From UBA6055 sp965214085 (GTDB lineage Bacteria; Chloroflexota; Anaerolineae; Aggregatilineales; Phototrophicaceae), in NCBI GenBank assembly GCA_965214085.1, contig OZ243937.1:1364001-1428000 (forward strand): 64,000 nucleotides of DNA, written 5' to 3'. Of this stretch, positions 1-8,057 are shown in pieces. The position numbers were made by a program, and so were the translations under genes. Positions within the stretch are counted from its first letter, which is position 1. Each line of letters begins with the position of its first letter. The notes beneath the pieces were generated by a model. The model saw only the letters and a program-made list of their open reading frames with translations, made no database searches and was not told where the DNA came from.

Positions 1-1
1 C

Positions 2-193
2 GGCGTCTTTCAAGTGAACGCGGGTCTGATGAAACAGGCAAATGCATCGGCGATTGTACTGCATTGTCTGCCGGCGCATCGCGGCGACGAAATTACCGAC
101 GAGATGATGGATGGCGCGCGCTCGCGTATTTTCGAACAGGCCGAGAATCGCTTGCACGCGCAGAAGGCGATACTGCTACGCGTTTTGGCTTAG
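2..193 (+). CDS. argF: Ornithine carbamoyltransferase, C-terminal end (partial)
   Basis: The reading frame entering from the left edge gives the last 63 residues of a carbamoyltransferase and stops at TAG 191-193. It contains HCLPAHRG, the Cys-Leu-Pro loop of ornithine carbamoyltransferases that closes over ornithine, and the C-terminal helix FEQAENRLHAQKA typical of ArgF. The enzyme makes citrulline from ornithine and carbamoyl phosphate in arginine biosynthesis. The N-terminal carbamoyl-phosphate domain lies outside the window. About 217 bp of non-coding sequence separates it from cdaA; I see no strong terminator there. Confidence 0.9.
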   Translation, partial: GVFQVNAGLMKQANASAIVLHCLPAHRGDEITDEMMDGARSRIFEQAENRLHAQKAILLRVLA

Positions 194-410
194 CGTTTGC
201 TGTGTCCGCGCGCTGATATTGTCAATGTCCCAGCGCGTATCAAGCGCAGCGTTTCCCTACGGTTTCCCGACGAAAGCCCGCTGATAGTCCTATTCCTCAA
301 CATATTATGCAGTATGCCGCATAGAATGGTGCTAGACTACAAAACGTTAGGCAGTCTGGCGTGTTAGTAAGGTTAGCTAAGCTTGGCTGTCGTCTAGCGA
401 ATGACGTAAC

Positions 411-1286
411 GTGGAACAGATCCTTCTCATATTACAGGGCCTCGAACTGACGGACATTGTCGATATTGGCATTGTCACTTTGCTCTTTTACAGCATCAGT
501 TTCATGTTTCGCGGCACACAGGCTGTCGCGCTGTTTCGCGGCATCGCTCTGCTGGTGATTGGGCTTATTTCTGTAGCGGCTGTATTAAGACTGGAAGCGC
601 TGAGCTGGTTGATCGCCAACAGTCTTACCGCCTTGGCCATCGCCATCCCGGTGATTTTCCAGCCGGAAATCCGGCGTGCTCTGGAGCGCTTGGGCCGGGG
701 CTTTATCATTGGGTCTCGACAAGCGCCGCAAGAAGCGCGCGTTTCGGTCATCGACGAGGTCTGCGCCGCTTCGGAAAAACTATCGGCCCGGCGGCACGGC
801 GCGCTGATTGTATTGCAGCGCAACAGTAGTTTGCAGGAGTACGTTCGTACCGGCATCGGCCTGGACAGCATCGTGACGGCTGACCTGTTGGTCACCGTGT
901 TTTGGCCGCACACCGAGCTGCACGATGGCGCCGTGATTATCAGTCGCGACGGACGCATTGCTTCGGCCTCCAGCGTGTTGCCCATCACCGCCAGCCGCAA
1001 TCTGCCCAATCCCAATTTGGGCACCCGGCATCGCGCGGCGGTGGGTATCAGCGAGGTTGGCGACGCGCTCTGCGTTATCGTGTCGGAAGAGACGGGCAAA
1101 ATCTCGGTGACCAATGCCGGGCGCATGATCCTCGACCTCGATTCGCAAAGACTGCGTCTGATTCTGAACGCCTATTATGGACCGACCGACGAATCCTGGA
1201 CCTCGTTCCGCTCTCGCCTGCGTGAGATGTGGGCGGACTTGCGGCTGCGCATGCGGACGCGCAGCAGACAGCAGACCCAGCCATGA
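411..1286 (+). CDS. cdaA: Diadenylate cyclase CdaA
   Basis: A 291-residue membrane-anchored diadenylate cyclase that condenses two ATP into cyclic di-AMP, a second messenger for potassium, osmotic and cell-wall control. Hydrophobic segments fill roughly residues 15-80. The DisA_N catalytic domain follows, with the DGA motif at 172-174 and the RHR motif at 206-208, both required in this family. The start is GTG 411; no earlier in-frame start fits the usual CdaA N-terminus. The stop overlaps the next gene by 4 nt (ATGA), indicating translational coupling to cdaR. In many bacteria glmM follows this pair; here it does not. Confidence 0.95.
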   Translation: MEQILLILQGLELTDIVDIGIVTLLFYSISFMFRGTQAVALFRGIALLVIGLISVAAVLRLEALSWLIANSLTALAIAIPVIFQPEIRRALERLGRGFIIGSRQAPQEARVSVIDEVCAASEKLSARRHGALIVLQRNSSLQEYVRTGIGLDSIVTADLLVTVFWPHTELHDGAVIISRDGRIASASSVLPITASRNLPNPNLGTRHRAAVGISEVGDALCVIVSEETGKISVTNAGRMILDLDSQRLRLILNAYYGPTDESWTSFRSRLREMWADLRLRMRTRSRQQTQP

Positions 1287-2581
1287 TACGCCGGCTACTG
1301 AGTTCGGAAATGGCGGGGAATCTGCTCTGGTTAGCGGTCTCAGCGTTATTGGCGACCGGCGTCTGGTATATCGCCGTGACATCAGCCGATCCAATCAGAC
1401 AGCGCAACTTTAACGCGATACCAATTCAGTTTGTTCCCAGCACGATGGCTGTCATGACGAGCAGCGCGGCGCGCTCTGCGGACGTGACCCTGCAAGGATC
1501 GCAGACAATTGTCTCGTCGCGCCTGGCTACCGATATCATCGTGCGGGCTGATCTTTCGCGCTTGGGGCCGGGAACGCATTCTGTGCCCTTGGCTGTCGAG
1601 GTGACCAGGCCCGATTCCGACAGCTTCCGCCGCCTGGTGTCTCGTGTGGAACCGTCTCAAATCAGCATAGAATTGGAGCCGCGAGAATCGCGCGACATCC
1701 GCATAGTTGTTGAGCTCGTTGATGCGCCACCCATTGGCTTCAGAAATGACGAGCCGCAGCCGGATATCGACGAGGCGCTGGTGCGCGGCGCGTCCAGCTT
1801 GGTGTCTCAGGTAGTTGCGGTGCGCGGGCAGCTGGATCTCTCAGCCAGCCGGAATCCGCTGGATGTCGATTTGCGCCTTCATGCCATCGACGCCGACGGC
1901 AATCGCGTGAACGGCGTCGAGGTGGCGCCGCAGACGGCCTCTGTCGCCGTGAATATCTCGCGCCGTGATGACATACGTCAGATCGCCGTGCGCCCCAACG
2001 TCTTGCTCTCGACGCTGCCTGACGGATTCACATTGAAGAACCAAAGCTATGAACCGGAGTCGCTTTTTGTCAGCGGCGCGCCGGACCAGCTGGAGAAGAT
2101 ATCCGATACTTTGCTAACGGCGCCTATCAGTTTGGAGGGGCGCGAAGCAGGATTTGTTACCAGCGTGCCGGTGCAATTGCCTGGCGGCGAGCTCTTTGTG
2201 ATGGGCGGCGACAGCAATATCACTGTTTCGATAGAAATCATACCTATCGTCGTGTCGCGTCAAATCGACAGCATCGAGGTGAGCCACATTGGGCTGGACG
2301 ACGCCTATGACGTATCCATCGTGCCCAAGACGGCCTCCGCCATTGTGACCGGGCCGGTCGTTTACGTGGATGCCCTTTCGCTTGAGGACATTCAGCTCGT
2401 GGTCGACCTGGACGGATTGACGCCGGGCGTCTACGATCTATCGCCTGCCATCTCTATCACCAAGGGCGATCTGAGCGAAGCCAACGTGTCGCTGTCGCCG
2501 GCTGAGTTGAACGTGGAGATCACGTCTGCGGAGGCGGCCGACGAGGGCGGTCCTGTTGCCAACTCCTCAGCCGCCAATTAG
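1283..2581 (+). CDS. cdaR: CdaR-like YbbR-domain regulator of diadenylate cyclase
   Basis: A 432-residue protein with one N-terminal transmembrane helix (about residues 11-31) followed by an extracytoplasmic all-beta region that fits several YbbR repeats. CdaR proteins bind CdaA in the membrane and modulate cyclic di-AMP production. An upstream in-frame start at 1229 exists but lies inside cdaA; ATG 1283 is preferred because it forms a 4-nt ATGA overlap with the cdaA stop and puts the membrane helix at the N-terminus. The acidic, Ala/Ser-rich C-terminus looks disordered. Family membership rests on synteny, topology and overall composition rather than a catalytic motif. Confidence 0.87.
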   Translation: MIRRLLSSEMAGNLLWLAVSALLATGVWYIAVTSADPIRQRNFNAIPIQFVPSTMAVMTSSAARSADVTLQGSQTIVSSRLATDIIVRADLSRLGPGTHSVPLAVEVTRPDSDSFRRLVSRVEPSQISIELEPRESRDIRIVVELVDAPPIGFRNDEPQPDIDEALVRGASSLVSQVVAVRGQLDLSASRNPLDVDLRLHAIDADGNRVNGVEVAPQTASVAVNISRRDDIRQIAVRPNVLLSTLPDGFTLKNQSYEPESLFVSGAPDQLEKISDTLLTAPISLEGREAGFVTSVPVQLPGGELFVMGGDSNITVSIEIIPIVVSRQIDSIEVSHIGLDDAYDVSIVPKTASAIVTGPVVYVDALSLEDIQLVVDLDGLTPGVYDLSPAISITKGDLSEANVSLSPAELNVEITSAEAADEGGPVANSSAAN

Positions 2582-2740
2582 CCTCGCTCTTTAATTTGCG
2601 TGGATAATTTGGAGTAGCTCCTTGCCACGCCGACGACTCGAAGGTCACTTGGCGCAGTCTTAGCGCGCCTACCGAAACCTGCGCGCGACGTCTACAATAC
2701 TGGCGCGGATTACCAAACATCACCGGAGCGTATCGGCGAA

Positions 2741-4147
2741 ATGTCCAGCAAAAATATCGTCGCCCTGGTCGGCCGACCAAATGTCGGCAAGAGTACGCTG
2801 TTCAACCGTTTGATCGGCGAGCGCCTGGCTGTTACGCACGAGATCCCCGGCACGACGCGGGATCGCTTGCACGGCGAGTCCTTTTGGAACGGCCTGACAT
2901 TTCAAGTCGTTGACACCGGCGGGATCGAGATCTATCAGCCGACCGGCTCGCGCGATGTTTCCCCCTTGGCTGAAGGCAGCGCCGATTTTGTCGCCGAGAT
3001 CATTGAGCAAGCGCTGATTGCCATCACCGACGCGGATGTGATTATTCTGGTCGTAGACGCGCAGTTTGGCGTTACCGCTGCTGATGAAGCTATCGCCGAG
3101 ATCTTGCGCCGGTCCGACAAGCCGGTCCTGGTGGCGGCGAATAAGATCGACGACCTAATGCACGCGGATGAGGCTTACGATTTCTACAGCCTCGGGCTGG
3201 ACGCGGTTGTTGGCATCAGCGCGATTCACGGACTTGGGGTTGGCGATTTGCTGGATGAATTGGTGTTGAAATTTGGAGACGCGGATGCCGAGTTCGTCGA
3301 GGAAGAAGAAGACGACCATCTAAAAATCGCCATCGTCGGACGCCCAAACGCTGGCAAAAGCACCTTGCTGAACAAGTTAATCGGCCGCGACCGCGCCATC
3401 GTTAGCGAGGTCGCCGGCACAACGCGCGATGCCATCGACACGGACATCAGTTGGTTTGGCGAGCGCGTAACCTTAATCGACACCGCCGGCATTCGACGCC
3501 GCGGCCGCATCCAAGCCGGCGTCGAGAAATACAGTGTCATTCGCGCAATGAAAGCTATAGGCCGCGCTGATGTCGCCTTGCTTGTGATCGACGCCAACCT
3601 GGGCGTCACCGAGCAGGACGAGCATATCGCAGGCTACATCATTGATGAATACAAGAGCCTGGTCATCGTCGTAAACAAATGGGACGACATCGATAAAGAC
3701 GCCCTCACCATAAACGCCTTCAGCGAGAATATCCGCGACCGGCTGCATTTTGTTCGCTATGCGCCGATCATCTTCATCAGCGCGCTGGAGGGGCAGCGCA
3801 TTCATCAGGTCATGGAGGTGGCGCATCGGGTCTGGGAGACGCGCTTCTTCCGCATGGCGACATCGGATGTCAACCGTCTAATGCGCGAAGCGGTTAGCAA
3901 ACATCCGCCGCACGGCAAGGGCACAAAACGGCTGAAATTCCTCTACGCGTCACAGGTGCGCGCCGATCCGCCGCTTATACTATTCCATGTAAATGATCCG
4001 TCCCAAGTGCATTTTACCTACAAGCGATATTTGGAAAACCAGTTCCGCGAAGCCTATGATTTTGAAGGTACGCCCCTTCGTTTGAGCTTCCGCGCCAGAG
4101 CCAACAAAGGCGCTCGCTCAATGGAGGGCGCCGCCGCTGACGATTGA
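2741..4147 (+). CDS. der: Ribosome-assembly GTPase Der (EngA)
   Basis: A 468-residue tandem GTPase acting in 50S ribosomal subunit assembly. The first G domain has GRPNVGKS at 11-18, DTGG at 58-61 and NKID at 134-137. The second has GRPNAGKS at 200-207, DTAG at 247-250 and NKWD at 312-315. An acidic linker (about 182-192, EFVEEEEDD) joins them, and a KH-like RNA-binding domain occupies about 360-455. Length and domain order are normal for Der. It starts 159 bp after cdaR and is probably expressed separately. Confidence 0.97.
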   Translation: MSSKNIVALVGRPNVGKSTLFNRLIGERLAVTHEIPGTTRDRLHGESFWNGLTFQVVDTGGIEIYQPTGSRDVSPLAEGSADFVAEIIEQALIAITDADVIILVVDAQFGVTAADEAIAEILRRSDKPVLVAANKIDDLMHADEAYDFYSLGLDAVVGISAIHGLGVGDLLDELVLKFGDADAEFVEEEEDDHLKIAIVGRPNAGKSTLLNKLIGRDRAIVSEVAGTTRDAIDTDISWFGERVTLIDTAGIRRRGRIQAGVEKYSVIRAMKAIGRADVALLVIDANLGVTEQDEHIAGYIIDEYKSLVIVVNKWDDIDKDALTINAFSENIRDRLHFVRYAPIIFISALEGQRIHQVMEVAHRVWETRFFRMATSDVNRLMREAVSKHPPHGKGTKRLKFLYASQVRADPPLILFHVNDPSQVHFTYKRYLENQFREAYDFEGTPLRLSFRARANKGARSMEGAAADD

Positions 4148-4297
4148 CCAGCGACTGCAGCGCGAAGAAATAATGACGGTCGGCCGCAATGCGCATTGCG
4201 ATGATGGTGGCGGAATCCTATAATCAACGCAGTTGTTGGACGCGCATGCCTCGTTGGACTGCTGGAACGCCAGCATAGAGGCGTCAAAGGATAGTTA

Positions 4298-4870
4298 ATG
4301 TTCCGCAGCCATATCGACGAGTTGCCGCGGCCCCGCCTGGATACGCCCGGTTTCCTGCTGGAGATTGTCAGCACGGTCGTATTCGTCATTGCGGTTACCG
4401 TATTGTTTGACTTGGCAATTCCGCGATCGCTGGTTGACGGGCATAGCATGGAACCGACATTCTATGAGAGCGACCGCCTGGTGGTCAGCCGTGTGCACTA
4501 TCTGCTGGGCCAGCCCGACCGCGGCGACATCGTCGTCTTCAATTCTTTGGTGCCCAGCGAAGCGGCGCGCGGCATCATGCTCATAAAGCGGATCGTTGGC
4601 TTGCCAGGGGAAACGGTCGAGATTCGCGATCAACGGGTGCATATCAACGGCGCGCCATTGGACGAGCCTTATATCAAGGAAGCCTGCCGCATTCAGCGCT
4701 GCAATGACGCTTCCTGGGCATTGGCAGCCGATCAGTACTTTGTCATGGGCGACAACCGAAATAACAGCCGTGATTCGCGGCGCTTCAACGCCGTGCCGCT
4801 GCAGAAGATAGTGGGGCAAGTGATATTCCGCTATTGGCCCTACAATTCGATCGGGATCATCCCGAATTAG
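4298..4870 (+). CDS. lepB: Signal peptidase I
   Basis: A 190-residue membrane-bound serine protease that removes signal peptides from secreted proteins. An N-terminal transmembrane anchor spans about residues 18-40. The catalytic serine lies in SMEPTF (Ser50) and the general-base lysine in KRIVGLPGE (Lys97). Box E, GDNRNNSRDSR, is at 151-161. The size matches a single-anchor Gram-positive-type enzyme rather than the two-anchor E. coli form. The next gene starts 12 bp downstream, so the two probably share a transcript. Confidence 0.96.
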   Translation: MFRSHIDELPRPRLDTPGFLLEIVSTVVFVIAVTVLFDLAIPRSLVDGHSMEPTFYESDRLVVSRVHYLLGQPDRGDIVVFNSLVPSEAARGIMLIKRIVGLPGETVEIRDQRVHINGAPLDEPYIKEACRIQRCNDASWALAADQYFVMGDNRNNSRDSRRFNAVPLQKIVGQVIFRYWPYNSIGIIPN

Positions 4871-4882
4871 GATGGTGTAGCG

Positions 4883-5155
4883 ATGGATGCCAAAACCAGA
4901 GGATACGCTTGCCCGCGCTGCACAGTGGGGCGCTGCGGGCCGCAAGCAACTACCTTTGCCGATGTCTTTCAAGGGCAGCTGCTCTGCATTCCTAATACGC
5001 GCGCTTATATCTGCGATGTCTGCCACTTCGCCGAGTTTGAGCCGGAAGTGCTGGACGCGCTCTGGAATGAGTTGTATAGCGAAGCCGCGCTGGATGACGT
5101 GAAGCCCCCTGCTCGCCACAAACGCGGGTCAAGTTACAGCGAAGGCTCTGGCTAG
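4883..5155 (+). CDS. Small zinc-ribbon protein, YgiT-like
   Basis: A 90-residue protein with two Cys pairs, CPRC (residues 11-14) and CDVC (about 44-47), separated by about 30 residues. That spacing fits a YgiT-type zinc ribbon, often found in small regulatory or antitoxin-related proteins. The C-terminus is basic and probably disordered. There is no toxin-like partner beside it, so an antitoxin role is not supported. It sits 12 bp after lepB and 45 bp before the aldolase gene. Function unknown. Confidence 0.7.
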   Translation: MDAKTRGYACPRCTVGRCGPQATTFADVFQGQLLCIPNTRAYICDVCHFAEFEPEVLDALWNELYSEAALDDVKPPARHKRGSSYSEGSG

Positions 5156-5200
5156 CAGCCGCAAGACTTTTTCCCGCGCGCAATAAAGGAGATGCCATAA

Positions 5201-5920
5201 ATGCCGCAAACGGAAAGCGAACTGCGCCAGTTGATTTGCCGCGTCGGTCAGTTGATGTATCGGCAAAGGTACGTGGATGGCGCCGGCGGGAATATCAGCG
5301 CGCGCCTGGACGACGACCGGATCCTGATGACACCCAGCGGCTTGGCGCTCGGTTTCCTTGATGCCGAGCAGCTGATCGTCGTTAATACGTCGGGCGAACG
5401 GGTGGACGAGCCCAGCGAAGCCAACGCCCATCTGCGGCCGACATCCGAAAGCGCGATGCACCTGGAGTGCTATCGGCAGCGCGACGATGTCCAAGCGGTG
5501 GTCCATGCGCATCCGCCCACGGCAGTCGCGCTCACATTGGTCGGCTACGATTTCCAGCAGTGCATCATCCCGGAGATGGTCGTGCTGCTGGGCATGGCGC
5601 CGACAGCGCCTTATTCCACGCCTTCTAGCCAGGAAAACAGCGACGCCATCACGAATCTGATCCGCGAGCATGACGTCATCTTGCTGTCCAACCACGGTTC
5701 TTTGACAGTCGCCAAATCACTCTGGGACGCTTACATGATGTTGGAATCGCTGGAGCACAGCGCGACAATTCTGCATCGCGCGCTGCAGCTTAGCGGCGAT
5801 CTCAAAGCGATTCCGCCTGAGCAGATTGAAAAGTTGCTTGCCTACCGTGAGCAATTTGGTTTGCTGCGCCCGGGCGATCGCGAACGATTCGCCCGATATC
5901 AAGCGTCGCGCGGCGATTAA
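5201..5920 (+). CDS. Class II aldolase/adducin family protein
   Basis: A 239-residue zinc-dependent aldolase of the L-fuculose/L-rhamnulose-phosphate type. The zinc ligands fit His102 and His104 in HAHPP and His165 in SNHG, with a Glu at residue 83 in the position of the catalytic Glu. The spacing matches E. coli FucA shifted by ten residues. GGNIS (29-33) and TPSG (44-47) match the phosphate-binding loops. It probably splits a sugar phosphate into dihydroxyacetone phosphate and an aldehyde; the substrate cannot be told from the sequence. The ribosome-binding site AGGAG lies just upstream of ATG 5201. Confidence 0.85.
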   Translation: MPQTESELRQLICRVGQLMYRQRYVDGAGGNISARLDDDRILMTPSGLALGFLDAEQLIVVNTSGERVDEPSEANAHLRPTSESAMHLECYRQRDDVQAVVHAHPPTAVALTLVGYDFQQCIIPEMVVLLGMAPTAPYSTPSSQENSDAITNLIREHDVILLSNHGSLTVAKSLWDAYMMLESLEHSATILHRALQLSGDLKAIPPEQIEKLLAYREQFGLLRPGDRERFARYQASRGD

Positions 5921-5939
5921 CGCCAGGGAATACTGCCCA

Positions 5940-6184
5940 AGAGCAATCGCATCAATTTATTTTAACCACAGAGGGCACAGAGATTCGGCGGTTCGGACGA
6001 CTATAGGAAGCACTTGGTGGGTTGGTAAATGGCAGGTATCACCGAAATAACATCGAAATCTCTCGTGTATTATAAATTGGGCTTTCATTATTGTTTTTCT
6101 CTGTGCTCTCTGTGGTCTCTGTGTTTGATCTTCCCGTCGAATCTGCGCCATTTCACTGACTATCGCTTTGATGCGATTGCTCTG
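5940..6184. mobile_element. MITE-like element, copy 1
   Basis: A 245-bp non-coding element. The left end reads AGAGCAATCGCATCAA and the right end is its inverse, TTGATGCGATTGCTCTG; further in are the inverse pair AACCACAGAGGGCACAGAG and CTCTGTGCTCTCTGTGG. A 10-bp direct repeat ATACTGCCCA flanks it exactly (5930-5939 and 6185-6194), which I read as a target-site duplication. The right end lies 18 nt upstream of the -35 box of the tRNA-Glu promoter. No transposase is encoded; short reading frames inside are not considered real. Confidence 0.85.
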
Positions 6185-6202
6185 ATACTGCCCAAACGAA
6201 TC

Positions 6203-6231
6203 TTGACTGGCGCAACGCTTCGTTGTATCCT
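6203..6231 (+). promoter_or_regulatory. Sigma-70 type promoter of tRNA-Glu
   Basis: TTGACT (6203-6208), a 17-nt spacer and TATCCT (6226-6231) predict a start near 6238, just upstream of the mature tRNA at 6246. The MITE copy 1 boundary is 41 nt upstream of the -10. Confidence 0.7.
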
Positions 6232-6245
6232 TGTTGCCGCCAGCT

Positions 6246-6318
6246 GGCCCCTTCGTCTAGCGGCCTAGGATGCCACCCTTTCAAGGTGGAGACACGGGTT
6301 CGAGTCCCGTAGGGGCTA
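6246..6318 (+). tRNA. tRNA-Glu (anticodon UUC)
   Basis: Full cloverleaf of 73 nt. The acceptor stem pairs GGCCCCT with AGGGGCT (the terminal pair is G-U). The anticodon stem CCACC/GGTGG encloses the loop CTTTCAA with anticodon TTC, and the T arm is ACGGG-TTCGAGT-CCCGT. The sequence closely resembles bacterial tRNA-Glu. The 3' CCA is not encoded (the genome reads ACA). It has its own promoter and terminator. Confidence 0.95.
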
Positions 6319-6339
6319 CACAGTCTGAGTAAGTCCATG

Positions 6340-6379
6340 TGCCTGTCGCCGTCAATGGCGAGAGGCATTTTGTTTTATT
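6340..6379 (+). terminator. Intrinsic terminator after tRNA-Glu
   Basis: TGCCTGTCGCC pairs with GGCGAGAGGCA (11 bp, one mismatch) around the loop GTCAAT and is followed directly by TTTTGTTTTATT. Confidence 0.85.
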
Positions 6380-6405
6380 GCTGCCTATTGCCTCAGGCCG
6401 AAAAT

Positions 6406-6433
6406 TTGACAGAGGCCGCGCACGGGATATACT
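6406..6433 (+). promoter_or_regulatory. Promoter of the first sugar ABC operon
   Basis: TTGACA (6406-6411), a 16-nt spacer and TATACT (6428-6433) form a near-consensus sigma-70 type promoter. It lies after the tRNA-Glu terminator and leaves a leader of about 210 nt before the gene at 6649. I see no riboswitch-like structure or clear operator in the leader. Confidence 0.75.
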
Positions 6434-6648
6434 TTCCTTGATCAGCGCAAGAGATTAAATTCGTGGCGGAGACCAAACAATCCTAATGCTCAATCGTCTG
6501 CGCAGGTTGAAGAGAATGGACGAGTCGGTTTCGATTCGCAACTGCGGATGCGCAAAATTGGAAGAGAACTGCGAGAAAGCGAGGGGAATTTGGCAATAAT
6601 CTGTTTGAATTTAGGATGCTCAGAATGGAAAGTGGAGAACAACACCAA

Positions 6649-7968
6649 ATGAATCAGAACAGAATTACAATGGTAACGATCTTGGCCCTGATTTTGCTGC
6701 TAATTGCTGGAGCGTCATCAGCGCAAGACAATAATGTGACGATATGGGCGGCCGATGATGACACCGGCTCCTGTTGGTCGAACCTGCTAGTGGACACATT
6801 CCCCCGCGACGACATTTCCATTGAGGTTGTATTGCAGCCTGGCACGGGTCTTGTAGATTCGCAGCGCACGGCTCTGCAAGGTGGCGCGGGCCCCGATATC
6901 ACCTTCTCGCACGGACCCTCGTTCATGCTGGAACTGGCGAATGCCGGCTTGCTGCTCTCGTTGGATCATTACGCCGACGAATACAACTGGGGCGATCGTT
7001 TCGCTCCCTGGGCGCTTGATCTGGGCCGCGTCGAGGGCTCGCTTTACAGCTTGTCGGAGGAGCTTGAGACTGTCATCCTCTATTACAACAAGACGGTATT
7101 CGAAGAGAATGGCTGGGAGATCCCCAAGACGATGGACGAGCTCTACGCTTTGGCCGATGCCATTCAAGAGGCTGGGCTGGTGGTCATGGGTCCCGCATTT
7201 GGAGAATGCGCGCCCTGCTACGAATGGGCGGTTAGCGTCTTCCTCAGCCATCACGCGGGTCCGGAAAAAGTATACGAGGCTCTGACAGGTCAGCGGCCCT
7301 GGACCGATCCAGCTTTTGTCGAGGCGATTACAGCGCTGAAAGACATCGTGCAAGGCGGCTGGTATATGGGCAGCCTCGATCTTTTCTTCTCGGATACCTT
7401 CGACTCGGCGCACGCCTTATTTGGCACCGGCGAGATCGCCATGAGCTTTGAAGGCACCTGGATGCTGGATAACTATCAGCGTGATTTCTTCGGCGAAGCG
7501 GCGGGCAATATGAACGAATGGGACTGGTTCGCCTTCCCGACGTCATTCTCCGATGAGCCGCACTTTATCATCGGCGTCGGCTCAAGCTGGGGCGTCAGCT
7601 CCGCGACTGAGAATCCGGATGCTGCCGCCGCGGTGCTGGATCACTACTACAGCACAGGTTTCCAGGCCGCGTCGCATGCCTCATGCGGCAACGCGCCCGC
7701 TCCGCTGATTTACGAAGGCGATGTCTTCGCCGACGCAGACCCGCGAGAAGCGCGCTTGTATCAGGAGTTTGGCAAGGCGTCGGCTGCCGGCAACGTAGGC
7801 TACACCAGCTGGAGCTTCTGGCCCGCTCGCACCAATGTCTGGCTCTGGGAGCAGATCACCCGTGTCTACGATGATCAGATCTCGGTTGAAGATTACCTCG
7901 CCGGTATGCAGTCCGAATTCGAAGAAGAATTTGCCGAGGGGCTCATCCCTCCGATTCCCGCTCGCTAG
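6649..7968 (+). CDS. Carbohydrate ABC transporter substrate-binding protein
   Basis: A 439-residue extracellular solute-binding protein of the maltose/sn-glycerol-phosphate type. The N-terminus has a Sec signal peptide: a basic start, a hydrophobic stretch (about 8-22) and a cut site near ASSAQD. Two upstream in-frame ATGs exist (6616, 6625), but ATG 6649 follows GTGGAGAA at good spacing and gives a normal signal peptide. Its two permeases follow in the same operon, after a stem-loop. The ligand is unknown; aromatic residues through the mature part suit a sugar site. Confidence 0.88.
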   Translation: MNQNRITMVTILALILLLIAGASSAQDNNVTIWAADDDTGSCWSNLLVDTFPRDDISIEVVLQPGTGLVDSQRTALQGGAGPDITFSHGPSFMLELANAGLLLSLDHYADEYNWGDRFAPWALDLGRVEGSLYSLSEELETVILYYNKTVFEENGWEIPKTMDELYALADAIQEAGLVVMGPAFGECAPCYEWAVSVFLSHHAGPEKVYEALTGQRPWTDPAFVEAITALKDIVQGGWYMGSLDLFFSDTFDSAHALFGTGEIAMSFEGTWMLDNYQRDFFGEAAGNMNEWDWFAFPTSFSDEPHFIIGVGSSWGVSSATENPDAAAAVLDHYYSTGFQAASHASCGNAPAPLIYEGDVFADADPREARLYQEFGKASAAGNVGYTSWSFWPARTNVWLWEQITRVYDDQISVEDYLAGMQSEFEEEFAEGLIPPIPAR

Positions 7969-7983
7969 AACGTAAGCTTCACA

Positions 7984-8018
7984 TTGGTGTTCCAGTGCAG
8001 TCGTCGCTGGAACACCAA
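7984..8018 (+). promoter_or_regulatory. Intercistronic stem-loop between binding protein and permease
   Basis: A perfect 12-bp inverted repeat, TTGGTGTTCCAG and CTGGAACACCAA, encloses an 11-nt loop. It sits 15 bp after the binding-protein stop and has no following T-run, so it is more likely a 3'-end stabiliser or partial terminator than a full terminator. It resembles the malE-malF arrangement. Confidence 0.75.
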
Positions 8019-8057
8019 CACTCACTCTTGTTAGCGCATGGCGGAAGAGTCGCAATA

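Noticed and set aside
194..410. Cyclic di-AMP riboswitch or other structured leader before cdaA
   Set aside because: No recognisable conserved segments; the region only shows ordinary intergenic sequence.
488..1394. Long antisense frames opposite cdaA and many other genes
   Set aside because: They arise from the high GC content and codon bias of the real genes and have no ribosome-binding sites or family motifs.
5957..6268. Short open frames across MITE copy 1 and tRNA-Glu
   Set aside because: They run through the inverted repeats and the tRNA and show no protein-like composition.
7995..8057. In-frame ATG 7995 as start of the MalF-type permease
   Set aside because: It lies inside the right part of the first hairpin arm and loop, has no ribosome-binding site, and adds a hydrophilic tail not seen in the family. 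ATG 8058 fits better.
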